A DNA stretch of 64,000 bases from assembly GCA_947382485.1 (NCBI GenBank), contig CANCYS010000003.1, positions 1 through 64,000 of the forward strand, read 5' to 3'. Below are positions 9,993-15,414 of the stretch, piece after piece; within the stretch, counting starts at the first letter, position 1; every line of letters starts with the position of its first letter. A model generated the notes under the pieces. It searched no databases. It was not told the DNA's origin and worked only from the letters and a program-made list of their open reading frames with translations. Source of the stretch: an uncultured Clostridia bacterium. GTDB taxonomy: Bacteria; Bacillota; Clostridia; Christensenellales; UBA1242. A program made the translations under genes and the position numbers.

Positions 9993-10046
9993 TTATTGGT
10001 CATTCACTAAATTATTATTGTTATTATTATTGTTAAAAAATCTCAT
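9993..10046 (-). CDS. Asn-rich leader peptide of the aspS attenuator (17 aa)
   Basis: Reading frame MRFFNNNNNNNNLVNDQ with eight consecutive Asn codons (AAC AAT AAT AAT AAC AAT AAT AAT), another Asn and an Asp codon, then TAA. It has its own ribosome binding site (GGAG, 10056-10053, 6 nt from ATG) and starts 24 nt downstream of a strong -10. It is followed by mutually exclusive antiterminator and terminator helices and then aspS. The expected role is that ribosomes stalled on Asn codons, when Asn-tRNA is low, leave 9990-9981 free to pair with the terminator arm, so aspS is transcribed. The mechanism is inferred from the classic trp/his layout; the sequence elements are seen directly. Confidence 0.85.
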   Translation of the reverse strand: MRFFNNNNNNNNLVNDQ

Positions 10047-10069
10047 AGTTTTCTCCACTTATTGTTATC

Positions 10070-10098
10070 ATTTTATCACAAAAACATACTTATGTCAA
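10070..10098 (-). promoter_or_regulatory. Promoter of the aspS leader
   Basis: Minus strand: TTGACA (10098-10093), 17-bp spacer, TAAAAT (10075-10070). The -35 lies 14 bp beyond the stop codon of the FtsX-type permease, and I see no terminator between them, so exporter transcripts may also enter this attenuator. Confidence 0.88.
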
Positions 10099-10111
10099 TA
10101 TTTTTTGCCAA

Positions 10112-11248
10112 TTAATTTTCAAGCATAACTTCTTTAACAGAAATCTTTTTAACCTTATTACCATAATATGTCATAACAAGCAAATAGCAAACCACAAATA
10201 GTGCAAGCGTCAAAAAGAACATAGAAACATCAAAATTATATGCAGGAACTTCCCCCACATTAGCAAACACCACATTAATCATCAAAGATAACAGCCCATA
10301 TTGATAAATAGTACCTATCAAAAAACCAAGAAAAGCAAATGGCAAATATGGTGCAAAAATAGTAGTCACACATTCTTTCATAGAATATCCAAAAGTTTTC
10401 ATCATTGCAATGTTTTTCTTGTTTGAGTTAACAAGAGTCGTAATAGCCATAAACATAGTTGTGGTTGCAAGCACCAAACCAATTGCCAAAATCATAAATC
10501 CCATTGTCTTAGACGTAAGGTTTTCCATAGAAAGCCCCATTTGAACCATAGCAGAAAAGCAAAAACAAGCAAATGCAACAAAAAATGTAAGAGATTTTTT
10601 TGATGATAAAACTTTAATTCTCATTTCACTCAAAAAAGTACGTTCTTTGAATTTTTTAACTGATTTAACTTTATTTTTATCAGATTTACCTCTCAAAAGC
10701 TCCAAAACTGGTCTGTTAAGAGCAAAACCAGCATACAAACAAGCAATCCCACTAAAAATCACTGACGGCAAAATAACAAGCAAAAACAACAGACTCACAT
10801 GATAATTAATTTTAATTTCTGGCACACCTTCAATAGACATATTTTTATAAATATATGGCATAACCAAATGACCAGCCAAATATCCTAAAATGCAACCAAT
10901 AAAAACACTCAGTCCAAACACCCAAAATTTAATTGCAATCTTTTTGTTAGAATACCCCATAGCCTTCAAAATTCCAATATCTTTTGAATGGCTGTCAATA
11001 TAAAGTTTAATATAAAATATAAGCATGACAACAGAAATTAAAACAAGCACAACACCAGTAATAATAGAAGTAAACTTACTTGTAGCAATTTGTGCTTCAA
11101 AAAGAGCCAATGATTGTTCCGAAACAATATCACGAAGTGGCAAAACATCTAAATAATAATTTAAAAAGAATGTACAAACAAAAACCGCACAAAAACAAAC
11201 AATAGAAATGCCAAAAAGTTTAAAAATATCTTTAATTCCAATAATCAT
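10112..11248 (-). CDS. ABC exporter permease, FtsX/MacB type
   Basis: 378 residues with about eight membrane helices in two four-helix blocks. Each block contains an FtsX-like segment: after the second helix of each comes the family signature of a short cytoplasmic loop with a conserved Gly-Tyr (KDIGILKAMGYSNKK and KNIAMMKTFGYSMKE). The N-terminal helix is followed by only a short extracytoplasmic loop, so this is a compact permease without the large periplasmic-type domain of MacB. The ATG lies 3 nt after the stop codon of the ATPase gene, and a GGTGA in the end of that gene can serve as ribosome binding site. It should form a complex with the ATPase to move a lipid, peptide or drug-like substrate outward. 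The substrate is unknown. Confidence 0.9.
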   Translation of the reverse strand: MIIGIKDIFKLFGISIVCFCAVFVCTFFLNYYLDVLPLRDIVSEQSLALFEAQIATSKFTSIITGVVLVLISVVMLIFYIKLYIDSHSKDIGILKAMGYSNKKIAIKFWVFGLSVFIGCILGYLAGHLVMPYIYKNMSIEGVPEIKINYHVSLLFLLVILPSVIFSGIACLYAGFALNRPVLELLRGKSDKNKVKSVKKFKERTFLSEMRIKVLSSKKSLTFFVAFACFCFSAMVQMGLSMENLTSKTMGFMILAIGLVLATTTMFMAITTLVNSNKKNIAMMKTFGYSMKECVTTIFAPYLPFAFLGFLIGTIYQYGLLSLMINVVFANVGEVPAYNFDVSMFFLTLALFVVCYLLVMTYYGNKVKKISVKEVMLEN

Positions 11249-11251
11249 AAA

Positions 11252-11932
11252 TCACCAACCAATTTCAAAAGCAGTTTTTTGAGTTTTGTTTTTATAACTA
11301 TCAACAATCTTTCCGCTGTTCATTCTAACAACTGTTTCAGCCATATCGGCAATATTTTCGTTATGAGTAACCATAATAATTGTAAAATTCTGTTCTTTTT
11401 TTAGTTTGCAAATCAAATAAAGCACTTCTCTGCCAGTTTTTTCATCAAGTGCACCAGTTGGTTCATCAAGAAATAAAAACTTTGGATTTTTAGCAAGAGC
11501 CCTAGCAATACAAACTCTTTGTTGTTCTCCACCAGAAAGTTCACTTGGTTTGCTTTTTGTTTTATCTGAAAGGCCAAGTGCATTAACAAGTTTCATAAAA
11601 TCAGCATTTTTAGCTAAATCAGCACCCATTTTAATGTTTCCAAGCACACTCAAATGTGAAAGAAGATAATATTGTTGAAAAATAAATCCAATTTTCTCTC
11701 TTCTAACAGCAGTCACATTCTTGTCAGACATAGAAGTTATTTCAAATTCATCAATAAAAACTTTGCCTGATTCAGGTTTTTCAAGACCAGATAAAACATT
11801 CATAAGTGTAGATTTTCCAGAACCCGAAGGGCCTAAAATAACAACAAATTCTCCATCTTCAATTTTAATAGAAACATCATTCAAAACGCATTCATTATTA
11901 TAAAATTTTGAAATATTATCAGCCTTAATCAT
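11252..11932 (-). CDS. ABC exporter ATPase, LolD/MacB type
   Basis: 226 residues. Walker [10 protein letters not shown] (about 35-43), Q-loop [12 protein letters not shown], signature LSGGEQQR, Walker [13 protein letters not shown] and switch His (VTHN) are all present. The order and wording are those of the ATPases paired with FtsX-type permeases. The start codon overlaps the stop of the upstream TetR gene as TAATG, so the two are translationally coupled. The C-terminal ~20 residues ([13 protein letters not shown]) extend beyond the usual end. The stop is TGA, which with TGG for Trp shows the standard code. Confidence 0.95.
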   Translation of the reverse strand: MIKADNISKFYNNECVLNDVSIKIEDGEFVVILGPSGSGKSTLMNVLSGLEKPESGKVFIDEFEITSMSDKNVTAVRREKIGFIFQQYYLLSHLSVLGNIKMGADLAKNADFMKLVNALGLSDKTKSKPSELSGGEQQRVCIARALAKNPKFLFLDEPTGALDEKTGREVLYLICKLKKEQNFTIIMVTHNENIADMAETVVRMNSGKIVDSYKNKTQKTAFEIGW

Positions 11933-12504
11933 TATTTGCCCTCCATTTTAAACTTTTTTATTAGCGAAACAAAAACATCTGTAAGCATTTCAGAAATCTG
12001 CATTTTTGTAAACTTACAAACATTTGTAGCAATCAAAACTGCAATTCCATGTGAATAAATCCATAAATGCAAATATAACTCTTTTGCATCTTCATCTCCA
12101 AGACCATAACCATTTTTAATTGAGTTTAAAATAGCATCATAATGTTCTTCAATGCCTTGCAAAATATTATTTTTGTCTGAACCTTCTTTATCTTTCATAA
12201 ATAAAAGTTGAAATAACTTTGGTCTTTCACTTGCAAATTTAATATATGACTTGCCAACACCTTTAAATGCAATTTCTTCTTTTAAACCCAATTCCACATA
12301 TTCACCATAAATTGCTTTCGCTCTCAAAACAACTTCATCAAAAACTTCTTTCATACTTTCAAACACAGTAAAAATAGGTCTTGCAGAACTTCCAAGTTTT
12401 TCACCCAAAAGCCTAGCCGTGAGTTTATCCACTCCTTCGTTTTCAACAATTTTAAGTGATGCATCAATAATCTCTTCCCTAGTAAACTTTGCTTTTTGTG
12501 GCAT
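11932..12504 (-). CDS. TetR/AcrR-family transcriptional repressor of the ABC exporter
   Basis: 190 residues from ATG 12504. The N-terminal 45 residues are a TetR helix-turn-helix (FTREEIIDASLKIVENEGVDKLTARLLGEKLG, with SARPIFTVF as recognition region). The rest is helical ligand-binding/dimer region. An ATG at 12516 is in frame, but GGAGG lies at 12514-12510, inside that extension and 5 nt before 12504, which makes 12504 the likely start. It is the first gene of an operon with the ATPase and the permease (1-nt overlap, then 3-nt gap). Two palindromes over its transcription start suggest it represses its own operon and is released by a compound that the exporter removes; that last part is inference. 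Confidence 0.93.
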   Translation of the reverse strand: MPQKAKFTREEIIDASLKIVENEGVDKLTARLLGEKLGSSARPIFTVFESMKEVFDEVVLRAKAIYGEYVELGLKEEIAFKGVGKSYIKFASERPKLFQLLFMKDKEGSDKNNILQGIEEHYDAILNSIKNGYGLGDEDAKELYLHLWIYSHGIAVLIATNVCKFTKMQISEMLTDVFVSLIKKFKMEGK

Positions 12505-12519
12505 AACAACCTCCAATCT

Positions 12520-12547
12520 AAAACACTTGTTTTAAAACATCTGTTTT
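12520..12547 (-). promoter_or_regulatory. Two abutting TetR operator palindromes
   Basis: AAAACACTTGTTTT (12520-12533) and AAAACATCTGTTTT (12534-12547) are back-to-back 14-bp inverted repeats of form AAAACA-nn-TGTTTT. They lie directly downstream of the -10 of the tetR operon and cover the expected transcription start, the usual place for a TetR-type repressor site. Confidence 0.82.
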
Positions 12548-12548
12548 A

Positions 12549-12577
12549 AATATAATATCACTATTAAATTATGTCAA
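12549..12577 (-). promoter_or_regulatory. Promoter of the tetR-ABC operon
   Basis: Minus strand: TTGACA (12577-12572), 17-bp spacer, TATATT (12554-12549). The operator palindromes follow immediately. Just upstream (12586-12600) lies an inverted repeat TGACA-N5-TGTCA of unknown meaning. Confidence 0.8.
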
Positions 12578-12870
12578 TAAAAAAATGACAATATGTGTCA
12601 CCATATCATCATATTTCAAAATTTCTATGTTATACTAAGCGTGAGCGAAGGGTGCGGGGTTAATTGCAAAGAAGGGGTCAAACTTTCCCACCCTAAAAAA
12701 ATTTAGTCACTTCATCGCTTATTGCTCTCACACATCAAAATATAGCCACCATCAATCTTAAATCCCAAACACCTCAACTTTCACAATCTGTCGTTATCTA
12801 ATCTCTAAATAGGATATCTATTAAAATGCTTGTTTTAACGCTCATTTAAAGTCTAATAATTAAAAAAAAT
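12578..12870. other. Gene-free stretch with a G+C-rich, self-complementary island (12631-12735)
   Basis: About 290 bp lie between the tetR promoter and the tRNA-Leu terminator with no credible gene. Most is AT-rich, but 12640-12735 is visibly richer in G and C. It can fold with nested helices: GTGAGC near 12641 with GCTC/TCAC near 12724-12731, AGCGA with TCGCT, and AGGGTGcGGG (12649-12658) with TCC-CACCCT (12686-12694). A plus-strand extended -10, TGT-TATACTAA, at 12628-12638 would start an RNA at about 12643. It may be a small structured RNA or a degraded palindromic repeat element. No T-run terminator is obvious after it. Confidence 0.4.
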
Positions 12871-12904
12871 AAAAAGTTGCAGACATCTCCGCAACCTTTT
12901 TTAA
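12871..12904 (-). terminator. Intrinsic terminator of tRNA-Leu
   Basis: On the minus strand AAAAGGTTGC and GCAACTTTTT form a 10-bp stem (one G-U) around a loop that can add a small AGA/TCT helix, followed by more T. It begins a few bases after the tRNA. Confidence 0.85.
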
Positions 12905-12906
12905 TT

Positions 12907-12992
12907 TGGTGCTGGTGGTGGGACTTGAACCCACATGAAGTTGCCCTCGCAAGATTTTGAGTCTTGTGCGTCTGCCATTTCGCCACACCAGC
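12907..12992 (-). tRNA. tRNA-Leu (anticodon CAA)
   Basis: Acceptor arms GCTGGTG and CACCAGC pair fully. The D-arm GCG..CGC, anticodon arm CAAGA-CTCAAAA-TCTTG with anticodon CAA (reads UUG), a long class II variable arm, and T-arm GTGGG-TTCAAGT-CCCAC are all present. Discriminator A and an encoded CCA end follow. The long variable arm confirms Leu. Confidence 0.97.
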
Positions 12993-13016
12993 ATAACTTA
13001 TGCTATTAACGATAAA

Positions 13017-13045
13017 ATAATAGCATAAAATAATAACTTTTGCAA
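13017..13045 (-). promoter_or_regulatory. Promoter of tRNA-Leu
   Basis: Minus strand: TTGCAA (13045-13040), 17-bp spacer, TATTAT (13022-13017), about 24 nt before the mature 5' end. Confidence 0.7.
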
Positions 13046-13075
13046 GAAAATTTATAAAATTTTCAAATTAAAAAA

Positions 13076-13804
13076 TTAATAAATATCTGCACCTTCATTG
13101 TCATCAGCGTGAGATTTAATATTTTCTTCTTCAACCTTTTTAGCAAGTTTTTTCAATTTCTCCTGCTCACTAACTTCTTTTTGATATTTTTGAGAAAGCA
13201 AAGTAATTGCACTAACAACATTGCTAAATCTAGTATAAGTATCTTCATTAGGACTTTCATAAATATCATCCATAGTGATGAGTTTTTTATTTTCAAAATC
13301 AACTCCATGTGGAGTCACAGGATATCCAACAATCTCACCAGTTCTAGTGCTTAAAAGTCTCAAAATACCTTTCGCATTAATTTCAAGTAAGCCATCTGTA
13401 TCTTTACTAAAAATAAAGAAATTAGTATTCTTGTCAAACTCACCAATATAATCACATAAAAAGTAATTATCTTTAAGTTCAGAGTTATCAGAAAAAACTT
13501 TATGCACACGAATCTTTCTCATATAAGCCTGCTCAAAATGTGCAGTAGCAGGAAAATGGATTCCAAGTTTTTCAAACATTCCCCTGTCAAAACAACTTGA
13601 AATGCTTTCAGATGAACGCATATGTAATTCATTTATGCAATCGAGTTTTTTATCATCGCCTCTAACTCTAAGATAAATATTACCTTCATTGTCATAAAGC
13701 CAAACTCTAATTACTTTGTGCCACAAACCTTTGTAGTGAACATCATGTTCATCTTCTGAACACAAAAACACACCATCTTCATCAAAAGTATCAAAAAATT
13801 CCAT
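13076..13804 (-). CDS. Nudix-like protein with an eroded Nudix box, second gene of the cysS operon
   Basis: 242 residues. The N-terminal part (GLWHKVIRVWLYDNEGNIYLRVRGDDKK) matches the opening of Nudix proteins related to isopentenyl-diphosphate isomerase/YfcD. Where the Nudix box should follow, the sequence reads SESISSCFDRGMFEKLGI: the R-E-x2-E-E core is missing its acidic residues, so hydrolase activity by the usual mechanism is doubtful. The C-terminal ~60 residues are charged and helical, probably coiled coil. The gene begins 11 nt after the cysS stop codon and has an AAGG ribosome binding site in that gap, so it is co-transcribed and probably translationally coupled. Whether it acts in cysteine or tRNA metabolism is unknown. 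Confidence 0.8.
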   Translation of the reverse strand: MEFFDTFDEDGVFLCSEDEHDVHYKGLWHKVIRVWLYDNEGNIYLRVRGDDKKLDCINELHMRSSESISSCFDRGMFEKLGIHFPATAHFEQAYMRKIRVHKVFSDNSELKDNYFLCDYIGEFDKNTNFFIFSKDTDGLLEINAKGILRLLSTRTGEIVGYPVTPHGVDFENKKLITMDDIYESPNEDTYTRFSNVVSAITLLSQKYQKEVSEQEKLKKLAKKVEEENIKSHADDNEGADIY

Positions 13805-13815
13805 AAACCAACCTT

Positions 13816-15228
13816 CTATATTTTTTTATCTTTAACATCAATGTCAAGTTTATTAAGTTCATCTCTAATGTAGTCAGACATAGCATAATTTTTTTCTGCT
13901 CTAAGTTTGTCACGAATTTCAGAAATCAAAGACATCAATTTGTCATCATCATTAGAATTTTCTATGCTCATTATATCACATTCAAATTTTAATCCCAAAA
14001 CGTCTTCAAAGACTTTTATCATAGAATTTGCCTGTTTTGCAATGTTTTTATCACCTAAACCAACTATTTTTGCAGAAATTTTACTAAATCTAATAAGTTC
14101 TGCAATCGCAAGTGGTGTATTAAAATCATCACTCATAGCATTTTCAAAGTTTTGTTTAACAGATAAAATTTCTTCATCTGAAATCTTGTCAAACTCACCA
14201 TTTGCAAGTGTTTTTATGCCATTCAAATTTTCTGAAATTTTATTAAATTGTTCTTCGCAAGCCTTGATAGCATCAATACTAAAATCAACTGGTTTTCTGT
14301 AATGAAATTGGATAATAAAGTATCTCACAACCATTGGATCAAATTGTTTAAATAAATCTTCAAGAGTAATAAAGTTTCCAAGACTTTTGCCCATCTTAGT
14401 ACCATTTACAGTAACCAAATTATTGTGCATAAAATAGTTAACAAATCTGCATCCATTTGCAATTTCGCTTTGAGCAATTTCACTTTCATGATGTGGAAAA
14501 ATATTATCAATTCCTCCTCCATGAATATCAAATGTATTTCCTAAAAACTTTTTGCTTATAGTTGAACACTCAATATGCCAACCAGGATATCCAACACCCC
14601 ATGGTGAATTCCATTTCATAATGTGTCCGTTTGAAGCGGATTTCCAAAGTGCAAAATCTTCTGGGTTTTGTTTATCGTCAGCAATAGCAATACGCTCGCC
14701 AGATAAGTTATTTTCAAGTTTTCTTCCAGAAAGTTTTCCATATTCATTAAATTTATGAACTGAAAAATATACATTGCCTTCTTTTGTCACATAAGCAAAT
14801 CCCTTTTCAATAATTTTGTTAATAAGGTCAATCATTTCAGGAATAAAACTTGTTGCTCTTGCACTAATTGTAGGTCTTTTAACATTTAATAAATCCATGT
14901 ACTTAAAATACATAACTTCATATTTATAAGCTAGTGCAAATGGGTCGAGATTTTCTTTAGATGATTGAGCCAAAATTTTATCTTCTCCATCATCACCATC
15001 GCCCACTAAATGCCCCACATCGGTAATATTTTGAACATACTTAACGTTGTACCCAGCATATTCCAAATATCTTCTTATAACATCAAAATTGGTGTATGAT
15101 CTTGCATGACCAACGTGTGGTGGACCATAAACAGTTGGACCACAAACATAAAGACCAACAATACCATCATGAATACTTTTAAATTCTTCTTTTTTCCTAG
15201 AAAATGAGTTGTAAATTGAAAGTGTCAT
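13816..15228 (-). CDS. cysS: Cysteinyl-tRNA synthetase
   Basis: 470 residues, the normal length. The class I HIGH motif appears as HVGHARSYTNF near residues 38-48, and KMSKS as KMGKS near 280. Zinc ligands are in place: Cys in YVCGPTVYGP, Cys in WHIECSTIS, and the HHESE cluster. The enzyme joins Cys to tRNA-Cys in the cytoplasm. GGAGG (15239-15235) lies 6 nt before ATG 15228. The gene follows a leader with a Cys-codon peptide and a terminator, and precedes the eroded Nudix-like gene by 11 nt. Confidence 0.98.
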   Translation of the reverse strand: MTLSIYNSFSRKKEEFKSIHDGIVGLYVCGPTVYGPPHVGHARSYTNFDVIRRYLEYAGYNVKYVQNITDVGHLVGDGDDGEDKILAQSSKENLDPFALAYKYEVMYFKYMDLLNVKRPTISARATSFIPEMIDLINKIIEKGFAYVTKEGNVYFSVHKFNEYGKLSGRKLENNLSGERIAIADDKQNPEDFALWKSASNGHIMKWNSPWGVGYPGWHIECSTISKKFLGNTFDIHGGGIDNIFPHHESEIAQSEIANGCRFVNYFMHNNLVTVNGTKMGKSLGNFITLEDLFKQFDPMVVRYFIIQFHYRKPVDFSIDAIKACEEQFNKISENLNGIKTLANGEFDKISDEEILSVKQNFENAMSDDFNTPLAIAELIRFSKISAKIVGLGDKNIAKQANSMIKVFEDVLGLKFECDIMSIENSNDDDKLMSLISEIRDKLRAEKNYAMSDYIRDELNKLDIDVKDKKI

Positions 15229-15246
15229 AAATTTCCTCCATAAGAA

Positions 15247-15276
15247 ACAAAAAAGTGAGCAGTTATCTACTCACTT
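15247..15276 (-). terminator. Attenuator terminator in the cysS leader (3:4 helix)
   Basis: On the minus strand AAGTGAG (15276-15270) and CTCACTT (15259-15253) form the stem, followed by six T. The sequence between the arms, together with the last base of the arm, contains AGATAACTG (15268-15260), the partner of the antiterminator. It sits just before the cysS ribosome binding site. Confidence 0.9.
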
Positions 15277-15285
15277 AAATTTATT

Positions 15286-15336
15286 AGACAACTGAAAATA
15301 CCTTTATGATTAAAGGTTAGCAAAAATTTTCAATTG
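15286..15336 (-). promoter_or_regulatory. Regions 1 and 2 of the cysS attenuator
   Basis: Region 1, CAATTGAAAAT (15336-15326), overlaps the end of the leader ORF. It pairs over 11 positions (one G-U) with region 2, ATTTTCAGTTG (15299-15289). Between them ACCTTTA/TAAAGGT forms a 7-bp hairpin with a 4-nt loop. Region 2 alternatively pairs as CAGTTGTCT (15294-15286) with AGATAACTG (15268-15260) in the terminator, 9 positions with one G-U. So 1:2 permits termination, and 2:3 prevents it. Confidence 0.82.
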
Positions 15337-15353
15337 CAACAACATTTTTTCAT
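15330..15353 (-). CDS. Cys-codon leader peptide of the cysS attenuator (7 aa)
   Basis: ATG AAA AAA TGT TGT TGC AAT TGA encodes MKKCCCN. It has a ribosome binding site AAGAGG (15366-15361) 7 nt upstream and starts 23 nt after a perfect -10. Three Cys codons in seven, directly before an attenuator and cysS, mark it as a sensor of charged tRNA-Cys. A ribosome held at the Cys codons would mask region 1, leaving region 2 free to form the antiterminator. Confidence 0.85.
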   Translation of the reverse strand: MKKCCCN

Positions 15354-15375
15354 TTCTTATCCTCTTAATACAAAA

Positions 15376-15404
15376 ATTATATATTAGCAAAAAATCTATG
15401 TCAA
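15376..15404 (-). promoter_or_regulatory. Consensus promoter of the cysS leader
   Basis: Minus strand: TTGACA (15404-15399), 17-bp spacer, TATAAT (15381-15376); both hexamers perfect. Confidence 0.92.
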
Positions 15405-15414
15405 GTAATATTAA

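Noticed and set aside
9903..15414. T-box riboswitches before aspS and cysS
   Set aside because: Both leaders have a terminator, but I find no T-box sequence (AGGGTGGnACCGCG-like antiterminator bulge) and the leaders are too short; codon-specific small ORFs explain them better.
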